Positions 20,471-30,639 are shown, counted from the stretch's first letter. The stretch is 64,000 nt of DNA from JAEUPI01 sp963814435 (GCA_963814435.1 CAWFCV010000016.1:98891-162890); one strand, 5' to 3'. Notes: a model not told the origin generated them from the letters alone. Numbers and translations are program-made.

Positions 20471-21625
20471 ATGACCCAGCCGTCCAAGCCGAAGACCCCC
20501 GCGACCCGTCGCCGCTTTTTGAGCCAGGCCGCCAGCGGCGTGGTGGCAACCGGCGCGTTGGCCGCGCCCATGTTGGCCAAGTCGCAAGGTGCGACCAGCA
20601 TGCGCTGGCAGAGCACCTGGCCGTCGAAAGACATCTTCCACGAGTACGCGCTCGATTTCGCCAAGAAGGTCAACGACATGACCGGCGGCGAACTCAAGAT
20701 CGAGGTGCTGCCTGCGGGCTCGGTCGTCCCGGCCTTCGGTCTGCTCGAGGCGGTCTCCAAGGGCACGCTCGACGGCGGCCACGGCGTGCTGGGCTACCAC
20801 TATGGCAAGCAGAATGCGCTGGCGCTGTGGAACTCGGGGCCGGCCTTCGGCATGGACGCCAACATGCTGCTGGCCTGGCACAAGTACGGCGGCGGCAAGG
20901 AACTGCTGTCCAAGCTGTACGCCTCGATCGGCATCACGACGGTGCAGTCGTTCCTCTACGGCCCGATGGCCACGCAGCCGCTGGGCTGGTTCAAGAAACC
21001 CGTCACCAAGCCGGAAGACTTCAAGGGCCTGAAGTTCCGCACCAACGGCCTGGCGATCGACCTGTTCACTGCGATGGGCGCGGCCGTCAACGCGTTGCCT
21101 GGCGGCGAGATCGTGCCGGCCATGGACCGCGGCCTGCTCGACGCGGCCGAGTTCAACAACGCCACCTCCGACCGGCTGCTCGGCTTTCCTGATGTGTCCA
21201 AGATCTGCATGCTGCAGAGCTACCACCAGAGCGCCGAGACCTTCGAAATCATGTTCAACAAGCCCAAGTACGACGCTCTGCCCGAGAAGATCCGCGCCAT
21301 CATCGCGGGCGCGGTCGAGGCCGCCTCGGCCGACATGTCGTGGAAGGCGATCGATCGCTATTCGAAGGACTACATCGAGCTGCAGACCAAGGACAAGGTC
21401 AAGTTCTACAAGACCCCCGATTCGGTGCTGCAGGTGCAGCTCAAGCTGTGGAGCGAGATCGTCGAGAAGAAGTCGGCCGAGAACCCGCTGTTCAAGGAAA
21501 TCGTCGAATCACAGAAGGCCTTTGCCGAGCGTGCTGTCAAGTGGGACCAGGACACCTATGTCAGCCGCCGCATGGCGGTGAATCACTTCTTCGGTGCCAA
21601 GCCGGCCGAGACCAAGAAGGGTTGA
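20471..21625 (+). CDS. dctP: TRAP transporter substrate-binding protein, DctP type
   Basis: Periplasmic solute receptor of 384 residues. The N-terminus is a Tat signal (RRRFLSQAA at about 13-21, then ASGVVATGALAAPML). The mature protein has the DctP pattern: FHEYALDFAKKVNDMTGGEL, then PEDFKGLKFRTNGLAIDLF and AAVNALPGGEIVPAMDRGLL. The composition of the pocket (mandelate/keto-acid TRAP type, with PEDFKGLK and WFKKPV) suggests an organic or keto-acid anion. Tat export of a TRAP receptor is typical of this subgroup. It starts at ATG 20471 after GAAGGAG. Confidence 0.95.
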   Translation: MTQPSKPKTPATRRRFLSQAASGVVATGALAAPMLAKSQGATSMRWQSTWPSKDIFHEYALDFAKKVNDMTGGELKIEVLPAGSVVPAFGLLEAVSKGTLDGGHGVLGYHYGKQNALALWNSGPAFGMDANMLLAWHKYGGGKELLSKLYASIGITTVQSFLYGPMATQPLGWFKKPVTKPEDFKGLKFRTNGLAIDLFTAMGAAVNALPGGEIVPAMDRGLLDAAEFNNATSDRLLGFPDVSKICMLQSYHQSAETFEIMFNKPKYDALPEKIRAIIAGAVEAASADMSWKAIDRYSKDYIELQTKDKVKFYKTPDSVLQVQLKLWSEIVEKKSAENPLFKEIVESQKAFAERAVKWDQDTYVSRRMAVNHFFGAKPAETKKG

Positions 21626-21645
21626 GGGTCGTTTTCGCCATTCGT

Positions 21646-21676
21646 CAGCCACCCGGGCCGCCCGTCCGGGTGGCTG
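21646..21676 (+). terminator. Strong hairpin between dctP and dctQ
   Basis: A perfect 11-bp inverted repeat: CAGCCACCCGG (21646-21656) and CCGGGTGGCTG (21666-21676), with a 9-nt loop. ATTTGCTTTG follows, only a weak T-run. Between receptor and permease genes this probably acts as a partial terminator or 3' stabiliser, giving more receptor than permease mRNA. Confidence 0.7.
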
Positions 21677-21698
21677 ATTTGCTTTGAGCAGGCGCACC

Positions 21699-22325
21699 AT
21701 GCAGCAGAGTCTTCTTCTCGCGATCGACAAGATCAGCACCTTCGCCGGGCAGGCGTTTTCCTGGCTGATCGTGCTGCTCACATTGCTGATCTCGTGGGAG
21801 GTGTTCTCGCGCTATGCGCTGGACAGGCCCCACGCCTGGGCTTTCGACGTCATGATCATCATGTACGGCACGCTGTTCATGATGGCCGGCGCCTACACGC
21901 TGGCCAAGTCGGGGCACGTGCGCGGCGACGTGCTGTACGGCTTCTTCGAGCCGCGCACACAGGCCACGATCGACCTGATCCTGTACGTGCTGTTCTTCAT
22001 TCCGGGCGTCGTCGCGCTGACCTACGCCGGCACCACCTTCGCGGCCGAGTCCTGGACCATGAACGAGCACTCCAGCATCAGCTCCGAGGGCCCGCCGATC
22101 TATCCTTTCAAGACCATGCTGCCGTTGGCCGGCGGTTTGCTGCTGCTGCAGGGCATCGTCGAAATCTGGCGCTGCGTGATCTGCATCCGCCAGGGGCAGT
22201 GGCCCTCGCGCGAGGAAGACGTGGAAGAGGTCGACGTCGACAAGCTCAAGGAGATGGTGCACGTGGCTGACGCCGACATCGACAAGCTCGATCAGTTCGT
22301 CGTGCGGCAAGGGGGCACGAAATGA
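21699..22325 (+). CDS. dctQ: TRAP transporter small permease, DctQ type
   Basis: Four-helix small membrane subunit, 208 residues. Typical motifs are LLISWEVFSRYALDRPHAWA and AGAYTLAKSGHVRGDVLYGF. The last 40 residues are unusually acidic (SREEDVEEVDVDKLKEMVHV...), a cytoplasmic tail longer than in most DctQ proteins. ATG 21699 is preferred over TTG 21684. The stop overlaps the dctM start (ATGA at 22322). Confidence 0.92.
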   Translation: MQQSLLLAIDKISTFAGQAFSWLIVLLTLLISWEVFSRYALDRPHAWAFDVMIIMYGTLFMMAGAYTLAKSGHVRGDVLYGFFEPRTQATIDLILYVLFFIPGVVALTYAGTTFAAESWTMNEHSSISSEGPPIYPFKTMLPLAGGLLLLQGIVEIWRCVICIRQGQWPSREEDVEEVDVDKLKEMVHVADADIDKLDQFVVRQGGTK

Positions 22326-24394
22326 CGATCCGCAAGGAACTCTGGTTCGGCCTGTCGCTGATGGCGGTGATCCTGACCACGGTGGTGATCTTCATGCCCT
22401 GGTCCAACTTCGTCGATGGGCACCTGAGCCGGGCCGATCTCGGCTACCTCGGGCTGCTGATGCTGGCGCTGATCGTGGTGGCGATCATGCTCGGCTTTCC
22501 GACCGCCTTCACGCTGATGGGCATGGGCATGGCCTTCGGCTGGCTCGCCTACCGCAGCGTCAACCCGGAGCTCGCCACGCGGCAGATCCTCGACCTGATG
22601 GTGCAGCGTGCCTATTCGGTGATGTCCAACGACGTGCTGATCGCCATTCCGCTGTTCGTCTTCATGGGCTACCTGGTCGAGCGTGCGAACCTGATCGAAA
22701 AGCTGTTCAAGAGCCTGCACCTGTCGCTGGCGCGGGTGCCGGGCGCGCTGGCGGTGGCCACCATCGTCACCTGCGCGATCTTCGCCACGGCCACCGGCAT
22801 CGTGGGCGCGGTCGTGACGTTGATGGGGCTGCTGGCGCTGCCGGCGATGCTGCGCGCCGGCTACAGCGTCAAACTGGCCGCCGGCGCGATCACCGCGGGC
22901 GGCTGCCTGGGCATCCTGATTCCACCGTCGGTGCTGCTGATCGTCTATGGCGCCACCGCGGGCGTGTCGGTCGTCAAGCTGTACGCGGGGGCATTCTTCC
23001 CCGGGATCATGCTGGCCGCGCTGTACGTGGGTTATGTCATCACCGTGGCGAAGCTCAAGCCGCACCTCGCGCCGCCGTTGTCGGCCAGTGATCGCGTGGT
23101 TCCGTTGCCGGCGCTGTCGCAGACCTTGAGCGCGCGCAGCGGCAACGCGCTGCGGGGGCTGCTCGGGGCGCTTGGCACGCCATCGCTGCCCACGCGCCAG
23201 GTGGCCGGGCAGTTGTTCGTGTCGTTGTTGCCCGCGATCTCGATCGTCGCCCTGCTGGGCTTGATGTATGCCTCCGCAACGGCGCCGGAGGCTGCGGTCG
23301 ACACCACCGGCCTGGTGCAGGCGGGTGGCTCGATCGCTGCGGAGGCCGACAAGCCGGCCGAAGCGGCCGGTTCGCTCCAGGAGCCCCCGAAGGAGACTGG
23401 CGGACTGCAGGAGCCGCCCAGGGAAGCCGGCGGCTTGCAGGAGCCGCCGAAGGACGAGGGCGGCGTGAAGGAGCCTGCGAGCGAAGCCAAGGCAGCGGCA
23501 TCTTCGCCACCGCCCGCGGCCGTCGCCAAGGCGACCACGGCCGGGAAGGCCGCATCGCCCGCCCCGACCTCGACCGCCGCGGCGCGAGTGCCTGCGCCAA
23601 CCTGGTACTGGATCGTGTTCGGGCTGGGCATGGCGGGCCTGGTGCTCGTCAACTGGTTGATGAGCTGGCAGCGGCTGGAGATCTTCAAGATGCTGCTGGC
23701 GTCGTTCTTCCCGCTGGCGGTGATGATCATCGCGGTGCTCGGCTCGATCGTCTTCGGCCTGGCCACGCCGACCGAGGCGGCGGCCGTCGGGGCGTTCGGA
23801 GGCCTGGTCCTGGCAGGCGCCTATCGCTTCGTCGCCGCCAGGCAGGCCCAGAGTGGCAATCCAGTTGTCAAGACCCTGGTCGACCTGGGCGGCATCATCA
23901 AGGAGTCGTCGTTCCTCACTGCCAAGACCAGCGCGATGGTGTGCTGGCTGTTCGTTGGCTCGTCGATCTTCTCGGCCTCGTTCGCGCTGCTCGGCGGGCA
24001 GGAGATCATCGAGCGCTGGGTGCTCTCGCTCGGTCTGACGACGTTGCAGTTCATGCTGCTCAGCCAGTTCATCATCTTCATCCTCGGCTGGCCGCTGGAA
24101 TGGACCGAGATCATCGTGATCTTCATGCCGATCTTCATTCCGCTGCTGGCCAAGTTCAACGTCGACCCGTTGTTCTTCGGCCTGCTGGTGGCGCTGAATC
24201 TGCAGACCGCGTTCCTGAGCCCACCGGTCGCGATGGCGGCGTTCTACCTGAAAGGCGTGTCGCCGCGCCACGTCACGCTGAACCAGATCTTCGCGGGGAT
24301 GATGCCGTTCATGGGCATCCAGGTGGTGGCACTGGCGCTGCTGTACGTGTTCCCGCAGATCGGCATGTGGCTGCCGCAGCTGCTGTACAAGTGA
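22322..24394 (+). CDS. dctM: TRAP transporter large permease, DctM type, with proline-rich insert
   Basis: Large transport subunit of 690 residues, against about 430 in ordinary DctM. Standard motifs are AYSVMSNDVLIAIPLFVFMG, ATGIVGAVVTLMGLLALPAM and GGCLGILIPPSVLLIVYGAT. The C-terminal half has GSIVFGLATPTEAAAVGAFG and TAFLSPPVAMAAFYLKGVSP. Extra length comes from a middle region (about residues 255-480). It includes a low-complexity segment (about 320-422) with four tandem 10-residue repeats of the type GGLQEPPKE (bases 23369-23488), bounded by added hydrophobic helices. The repeat loop is probably cytoplasmic or periplasmic and is not needed for transport as far as the family shows. Confidence 0.93.
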   Translation: MTIRKELWFGLSLMAVILTTVVIFMPWSNFVDGHLSRADLGYLGLLMLALIVVAIMLGFPTAFTLMGMGMAFGWLAYRSVNPELATRQILDLMVQRAYSVMSNDVLIAIPLFVFMGYLVERANLIEKLFKSLHLSLARVPGALAVATIVTCAIFATATGIVGAVVTLMGLLALPAMLRAGYSVKLAAGAITAGGCLGILIPPSVLLIVYGATAGVSVVKLYAGAFFPGIMLAALYVGYVITVAKLKPHLAPPLSASDRVVPLPALSQTLSARSGNALRGLLGALGTPSLPTRQVAGQLFVSLLPAISIVALLGLMYASATAPEAAVDTTGLVQAGGSIAAEADKPAEAAGSLQEPPKETGGLQEPPREAGGLQEPPKDEGGVKEPASEAKAAASSPPPAAVAKATTAGKAASPAPTSTAAARVPAPTWYWIVFGLGMAGLVLVNWLMSWQRLEIFKMLLASFFPLAVMIIAVLGSIVFGLATPTEAAAVGAFGGLVLAGAYRFVAARQAQSGNPVVKTLVDLGGIIKESSFLTAKTSAMVCWLFVGSSIFSASFALLGGQEIIERWVLSLGLTTLQFMLLSQFIIFILGWPLEWTEIIVIFMPIFIPLLAKFNVDPLFFGLLVALNLQTAFLSPPVAMAAFYLKGVSPRHVTLNQIFAGMMPFMGIQVVALALLYVFPQIGMWLPQLLYK
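23369..23488 (+). repeat. Four tandem 30-bp units inside dctM
   Basis: Four in-frame 30-bp units encode GSLQEPPKET, GGLQEPPREA, GGLQEPPKDE and GGVKEPASEA. The units drift in sequence, the last most. An expandable coding minisatellite. Confidence 0.85.
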
Positions 24395-24432
24395 GTCGGT
24401 GCCAGCGGTGCTGTCCGTGCCAGGCCTGCTGC

Positions 24433-26765
24433 TCAATCCGGCAGACGATAGCGCGTGCTCGGGCCCTTTCCCGTCTGCGTGAGCAGGCCGCGCTCGGCAA
24501 GTGTGGCGAGATGCTTGGAGGCGGTGGCCGGGCTCAAGCCGCAAAGCTCGGCGTAGCCGCTCTTGTTGATCGCGCCGTCGCGCAGCAGGTGTTCTACAAG
24601 GGCGGCGCGGCGCGCGTCGTCGAGCAAGTCGGCGCTGCTGCGTTTCCAATCCGACAACAAGCGCTGCTCCTGCGTAAGTTCCCGATCGAATGTTTCGCGC
24701 AGCTGGCGTAGTTCCACTGCGAAACGTTCGCCGAGATGGTGCCTGTCGATCAGCTGGCGGGCCGCCTCGCGCTCCTTGGTCGAGATCGCGAGGTAGGCAT
24801 TCGCGATCGCGAGGCGAGCGCGCACGTGGGCCTCGGGCGTCACTGGAAGCGCAAGTACGGCGCGATGCTGCTGAATCTCGCTCATCTGCGCAAAGTGCAC
24901 CGCCGACTCTTCGGGCAGCAACCGGTCACGTGAGGGCTGCTGCTGGTCGCCGAGCACCTCGGCTTTCAGCGCGCGCGTCGCATCGACCAGCGCCGCGCTG
25001 CTTTCCGACAGCGGCGCGGCCAGCACCGCGTTGGCATGCAGGTCGCCAAGTCGTTCGTCCTCGGCCCCGCGCTGAGCGACGAAGCGTTTGTAGTAGGCCT
25101 CGGCGAGGTTGTGGTGTGCTCGATTGGCGTGAAGACGCAAATTCGCCTTGAGGGCACCATCGAGCGCAAGCTTGTAGTGCTCGATCGCCGGATCCAGCTT
25201 GCCTGCCCAGAAGTAGATCAGGCCAAGATTGCCCTGCGAGCTTACGACAATAGCCGGGTCCCAATTGGGCGCTTCTCGGCGGCCTGCACGCACAAGACTG
25301 GTGTACGCGATGGCCCGATCGAAATCCTTGGTCTCGCCATGGACAGAATCCCCAGATTGAGATGTGTGACCATCACTGATCGTTGGTCGCCTACGCGCTC
25401 GAAGATGTTGAGCGCGCGGTGCTTGTGGTCCAGTGCCGTGCGCAGATCGGCGGCCTGTCGCCAGTACTCGCCCCAGGTTTGCTCCAGCATGCCGAGCACG
25501 GCGTCGGTCATGGCCAGACGAGATCGCAGGACTCTGTGCCGTCGAGCACGGTGCGCGCGCGCGGGTCATTGCGCGCGACGTACAGCCAGGCCAGCCGCAC
25601 CATCGTCGTCAGTACCTGCTCGCAGACTGCACGGTCATCGGCCGGAGTTCGGCTCGCCGCAGGAATTCCGCGCTGTCTTGGTAGCAGCGCAACGCACGGT
25701 CTGCGTCCCGTGGCTCGTGGTAGCTGCCCAGCGCGCTGTAGGCAATGCCGATCAGCAGCGATCGCCGGCGCGGAGGCGCATTGCAGCGCCCGCTCGTAGG
25801 CCGCCAGCTCGCGTTCGTCTCGTTTCGGGTGCGGCCGAGCCGCGGCACGCGCCAGCCAAAGGTCGAACTGCGTGCCTTGCAGGCAGCGAACCGAAATCGA
25901 TGCCGCTCCGACCAGCGCATCGGTCTCGGGCTCAGCGGCCAGCGCGCTGGCGTGCGTCTCGCAGTGTCGCGACCAGCGACGCTGGCTCGCCGGCCTGCAG
26001 CTGATGCCACAACGCCGACGTCGATCGTCACGGCGCGTCAGGGCACGTTCAGCCTGCTGGCGATGCCAGAACTGGCGGCTCGCCTCGCGCTCAGGCCGAG
26101 TTGCCGGAACGCCTCGGACTGCACGAAACGCCGCAACGACAGCCGGCGCGGCACGCCGGTGGTCGGCTCGAGCGCGATCTGCGCCATTTGCCGCCGTGCC
26201 CGATCCACGTAGCGATAGAAGGTGCTGGCCCCACGCCCCACAGTCCGCACAAATTGTCGAGCGCAGCTTCGTCAGAGGACGCGACGGTAGCGGTCACGGA
26301 ATTCGGGCACTGGTACGCTAGGCAGTGGCACACCACGGCGAGCATCGGGCGCCAGCTGTCAGGTTGAGCCAAGCCTCGCGGTCGATGCCGTCGAAACTGG
26401 GATCCAGGTCGGGCCGCAGCTGGGTGACCAGCCAGTGCAGCAGCGTGGTGGCCAGCAGCTCGGCATGCTGATCCCCTTCGAAGCCGTCGCCGCCTGCGCC
26501 GATAGCGATCGTCCGCCATCGACGCATCGAGCCACCGTGTTGCGCGCGGGCGCGTTCCAACAACTCCGCGCAGCTTGCCGATTCGGGCGGCGTTCAGCGC
26601 CTGATCGATCAACGCCTCGGCGAGCGGGCGTGCCAGATCGGCGCCATCGAGCGACCGTCGTGAGCTTGACGGGCGCACGGAACGCTGGACTGGAGCATCG
26701 ACGCGACGGGCCACCAGCTCGCGCGCGACGATGACCGGTCGTAACGCCGCGCCAAGGCTTGCCAA
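24433..26765 (-). pseudogene. TPR / winged-helix regulator-like gene, multiply frameshifted
   Basis: A gene of about 2.3 kb readable only by joining at least five frames. N-terminal pieces include RPLAEALIDQALNAARIGKL and HAELLATTLLHWLVTQLRPD, then STFYRYVDRARRQMAQIALE. The middle and C-terminal part has TPR-like helices (HKHRALNIFERVGDQRSVMV, NLGLIYFWAGKLDPAIEHYK, NRAHHNLAEAYYKRF). The end is a winged-helix domain: KSGYAELCGLSPATASKHLA then TLAERGLLTQTGKGPSTRYR. That suggests a transcriptional regulator with a TPR sensor. It is divergent from the peptidase-like gene at 26857. Frameshifts may be sequence error, as elsewhere here, but the density is highest in this region, so true decay is possible. 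Confidence 0.6.
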
Positions 26766-26856
26766 CTTGGGATGGCGTAGTGTATCGACCGCAGTGTTCT
26801 GATCCCGGCTGGCGGCGCAGCCCTACGCTTGACGGCCTCGAACACAGAGAACCACC

Positions 26857-28552
26857 ATGCCAAGCCTGCCCCTACTGCTGCCGCTGGACCCAAACAAGCC
26901 GAGGCACCGACAGCGTGGTGCTTGCGGTGTTTGCGCCGTTCGGCACGGACCCGAGCTGAGCACCTATCCAGGCACGTCAGCGTGTGCCGATCGAGAAGCA
27001 GCCGCTGGTGCGCTCGCTGCAGCAGGTGGCCAAGCTAGGGCGTGCACGTTAGGCGCTGATCGATCTGTTCGACGACTACAGCTATTTGGTGGAGATTCCG
27101 GCTGGACAGCCGAACCAGATGCGATGCACTCGGCATGGAAGCAGGACATGAGCTCGCACAGGTCGTTGGCCGGGTTTCTGCGTTCACCGCACGCACGAGC
27201 GCCATCCGTGCTCCGACCCTGGTGCTGGCACTCGAGGGTCACGGTGCCGGGTATCTGCCCGACTGGACGCGACGCATCAGCGCCCCGGCTGCCAACCGCG
27301 GCGGGGTACCTGGAAGATCAGCGACGGCATCTCGAGGGGTCGCGCGGCGCGGGCCGCCGCTTGCTCGGCTTCGCGTATCCGGAACTGCCCGTGCCCGTCC
27401 CCGACCTGCCGAGCATGCGATTGCCGATCTCCACCTGGGGCCTGGGCGAGGCCCTGCGCCTGGCGCGAGCCGCCAAAGTGCCGAAGCCCGCGGTCGTCCA
27501 TTTCAACAACTGCTTCAACATGTCGGTCGAGGTGCTGCACACGGTGCGCGATTTGGCCGACTACGCCACCAGCTACTGCAACTACAACTTCTACTCGGCG
27601 GGTGCGGCCTACGCGCAGGTGTTCCGGCGTCTGCGCAATGCCGGCACGGCCACGCGCGAAGAGCTGGCGAAGTGGTTTGCGCTGGAGAACCAGCAGGCAC
27701 TCAAGACTCCAAGGGTTCTTCCCGACCATCGGTGGTTCGGTGCGGTTGAAGGAATGGATCGCATCGGCGCGGCAGTCGACGCATTTGGCCACCGCGCTGT
27801 GTCGGATACGATGCGTCAACCGCGCGGCCCGACCGCGACGCTGATCGCGACACGATCAGCGAGGCGATCGTGGCGATCGCAGCAATACGACACCGATGCC
27901 GGTTTCGAGCTCGAGATACCCGACCAGCTGACCGATGTTGCCAGCTTGCGTCGAACGCCTTGCCAGGCCAGAAGTTCCCGACGACCGACGTCGCCACCAG
28001 GCCGGGGATCTGCTGTCGCTGCTCGGCGGCATCAAGGTCTACGGAGACGATTTGAGCCCGAGCGTGGATACGAGCGTGCGCTGGAACTTCTCCAGCAAGA
28101 TGCTGGCGATGAACATCCTGCTGCCCGATCCGGCGCGCCAGGGCCGATGGGACTGGCGCTCGCCGTACTACGGCCCGCCACGCCAGCCTGGAAACCCAGA
28201 CTTCCAGCGCCACCACATCGACCTCCTGGCCAAGCGCCCTGGCGGCGCGGTGAGCCCTTGGCTGCTGTTCCTCGACGAATACCACAAGGACGTGCCGTTC
28301 GTGGGTTTGCTGCGCATGCGGCCGCTGCTCTTTCCGCGGTTCGACGTCAACTTCAACCCGAAGGGCGGCACAGGTGGGCCTGGCGGACCGTCCGGCCCGT
28401 CCGGGCCCAAGGGACATCCGGGCCGTCCAAACGATCCAGCCCTGGAAGTGCCCCTGGTCCCAGCCGGCACCTCGGGCCTGACGAGGGCTGTCCTGCCGCC
28501 CATGCCGATGGGCCCGAAGGGCCCCAATCCAGGTCAGACCGGCCAGACCTGA
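26857..28552 (+). pseudogene. Clostripain (C11)-like peptidase with collagen-like tail, frameshifted
   Basis: Joined across at least four frames. The parts are VVLAVFAPFGTDPELSTYP, then SALIDLFDDYSYLVEIPAGQ, then LVLALEGHGAGYLPDWTRR (candidate catalytic His). Next come AVVHFNNCFNMSVEVLHTVR (candidate catalytic Cys) and YCNYNFYSAGAAYAQVFRRL. The His-Gly and Asn-Asn-Cys strand order resembles caspase-like C11 peptidases. The C-terminal frame (from about 28010, DLLSLLGGIKVYGDDLS) runs clean to the stop. It carries a Gly-X-Y stretch (GGPGGPSGPSGPKGHPGRP) like collagen. Start and exact frames are uncertain. The divergent TPR/winged-helix gene is a likely regulator. Confidence 0.55.
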
Positions 28553-28752
28553 TCGAGCCGCCAGCTCATGAATCGAGGCGCCGGCTTGCCTGGCGCCTTC
28601 TTCTTGCTCCCTCCGAAGAGGGACGATCGTCTTCCGATCGTCTATCCGCGCCCAGACGATCCAGCCGTCTGCTGCGTCGCAATGCGAACGCCGTCTCCGG
28701 TGCAATGCCTCCCATCCGCTGCAGTCGTGGCGGGCACCGGAGGAAGCAAATC

Positions 28753-29079
28753 ATGGCGACGTTTCAACCCCAGATGCACGGCCTGCGCACCCAGCGAGTC
28801 CGTCCTCTGCTCCCCTGGCCGGCGCTGGCGCCGATCGACAAGGCCCCGCAACCCAAGCCGCTGGTCATGGGCCGGCAGGTCGAGCCGAGCCCGGCGATCG
28901 CCAAGGTACAGACGCGCTGGCAGCCCGGCGGCATGCCGACGTTTCCGATCGAGCCGGCCAACGACCCGGTGCGCCGGGTGGCCGACAACGAGCGTGCCGG
29001 CCTGACGCTGCTGACGCTGGTGCTGTGCGTGACGGCCAGCGTGGCGTTGCTCGGCTTCGGCCTGCAGATCCTGCAGTGA
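28753..29079 (+). CDS. Small single-pass membrane protein, unknown
   Basis: A 108-residue protein (MATFQPQMHGLRTQRVRPLL). The Pro/Arg-rich N-terminal part has no recognised domain, and one C-terminal transmembrane helix follows (LTLLTLVLCVTASVALLGFG). A GGAGGA Shine-Dalgarno (28739-28744) supports ATG 28753. It lies 200 bp after the peptidase-like gene and may belong to that transcript. No family recognised. Confidence 0.6.
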   Translation: MATFQPQMHGLRTQRVRPLLPWPALAPIDKAPQPKPLVMGRQVEPSPAIAKVQTRWQPGGMPTFPIEPANDPVRRVADNERAGLTLLTLVLCVTASVALLGFGLQILQ

Positions 29080-29254
29080 GGCGGCGCTGCGGCCGCTCGG
29101 CGGGCGGCGAACGCCGGGCCCGGCGCGGGCCGGGCGCGGCCGGCCTGTCGCGTGCGCAGGCGTCTGAGTCACCGCGTGGCGCAGTACGTCGCCAGCCCGT
29201 CGAGCGGGCCGCCGGCGTTGCGTACATTGCGGGGACGCGCTCGACGACCCCTTC

Positions 29255-30628
29255 ATGGCCGCCCCCCCTGCTTCCAACCCGATGCCCAGCCGCTGGCAAC
29301 GTTTCGCCGGCGCGAGCGTCCGCGCCTTCCACAGCTACGCCGGCTGGCTGGTCAGCATCAGCTGGTGGCGCTTCGCGCTGTTGTCGATCCTGCTGATGAT
29401 GGTGTCGGGGATCCTGCAGAACATCCCGCCGTTCTCGTGGAAGACCACCGAGATCCTGACGATCGAGGATTCGCCACCCACGCCGCCGAAACCTCCCGCC
29501 CCGCCGCGTTCACCGCGCGAGCCGGTGATCAAGATCGAGAAGTCCAAGCCCGACGGCAAGGGCAAGGACGGCGTCGAGATCACGATCGACGAGCGTGGCG
29601 TGCGCATCACGCCGCGGCGCAAGGGTGGCGAGCCGGCGGCCAGCGCGCCGGAACGCAGTGCCTCGGCCGCGCCGGATTCGACCGCCAGCCAGCCCGAGCG
29701 GCCGCTGGTGGACATCCGCCTGCCGCCCGGCGCCACCAGCGACACCGTGCGCGAGGCGGTCGAGGAGGCCCGCCGGGCGATCACCGAAGCCATCGACGAC
29801 GCCAAGGACGAAGTCGAGGCGGCGCGCGAAGAAAGCGCGCCGAAGGTGCGCGTGCGCACCACCAAGTTCGGCAGCTTCCTGCCCGAGCTGGCGTTCCTGT
29901 GGATCGTGGCGTCGCTCGTCATCAAGATCACCTACAAGCGGCAGATCCAGGCCGAGGCGCAGGCGGCGCAGGCGACCGAGACGGCCGAGGCCGAATCGCT
30001 GAAGCGGCAGGTGGTGGAGGCGCGCATGGCGGCGATGCAGGCGCAGGTCGAGCCGCACTTCCTGTTCAACACGCTGGCCTCGATCGACCACCTGATCGAG
30101 ACCGACCCACCGCGCGCCAGCGTGATGCAGAAGAACCTGATCGCGCTGTTGCGCGCCAGCATGCCGTCGATGCGCGAGACCGGCGACAGCGCAGCGCGCG
30201 ACCTCCAACGCGAGCTGGCGGTGATCCGCCCGTACCTGGAGATCCTGAAGGTGCGCATGGAAGACCGGCTGCAGACCGAGATCGCGGTGCCCGAAGGCCT
30301 GCTGTCGGCCGAGTTCCCGCCGATGATGATCCAGACGCTGGTCGAGAACGCCATCAAGCACGGTCTGGAACCCAAGCCCGAAGGTGGCCGGCTGCAGGTG
30401 CGCGCCGAGATCGTGCACGGCAAGCTCGCCGTGACCGTCGCCGATACGGGCGTCGGTTTCGGCAAGGCCGCCACCGCCGGCACCGGCGTGGGGCTGGCCA
30501 ACATCCGCGAGCGGCTGCAGCTGTTGTACGGCAACAAGGCCGCGGTCACCGTGCGCGAGCACGACGGCGGCGGCACCGCGGTGACCGTGACGGTGCCGTA
30601 CAAGATCGCCGAGGAGGCTTCGGCATGA
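29255..30628 (+). CDS. LytS/AlgZ-type sensor histidine kinase
   Basis: Membrane histidine kinase of 457 residues. Transmembrane helices lie near 37-57 and 208-228. Between them is an unusual extracytoplasmic part rich in Pro, Lys and Arg (PPTPPKPPAPPRSP) and then acidic helices. The His_kinase domain has phospho-acceptor His268 in QVEPHFLFNTLASIDHL. The ATPase has N-box LVENAIKHGLEPKP and G-boxes ADTGVGFG and GVGLANIRERL. It pairs with the LytTR regulator that follows. The signal is unknown. Confidence 0.93.
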   Translation: MAAPPASNPMPSRWQRFAGASVRAFHSYAGWLVSISWWRFALLSILLMMVSGILQNIPPFSWKTTEILTIEDSPPTPPKPPAPPRSPREPVIKIEKSKPDGKGKDGVEITIDERGVRITPRRKGGEPAASAPERSASAAPDSTASQPERPLVDIRLPPGATSDTVREAVEEARRAITEAIDDAKDEVEAAREESAPKVRVRTTKFGSFLPELAFLWIVASLVIKITYKRQIQAEAQAAQATETAEAESLKRQVVEARMAAMQAQVEPHFLFNTLASIDHLIETDPPRASVMQKNLIALLRASMPSMRETGDSAARDLQRELAVIRPYLEILKVRMEDRLQTEIAVPEGLLSAEFPPMMIQTLVENAIKHGLEPKPEGGRLQVRAEIVHGKLAVTVADTGVGFGKAATAGTGVGLANIRERLQLLYGNKAAVTVREHDGGGTAVTVTVPYKIAEEASA

Positions 30629-30639
30629 GACGCCGCCCG

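Noticed and set aside
22292..24649. A 785-residue minus-strand open frame opposite dctM
   Set aside because: Shadow frame with RRRGQHQ-type composition and no domain; dctM is clear on the + strand.
24433..28552. A phage-defence island based on caspase-like peptidase plus TPR protein
   Set aside because: No recognised defence partner, and the winged-helix domain suggests simple regulation; frames are too broken to argue further.
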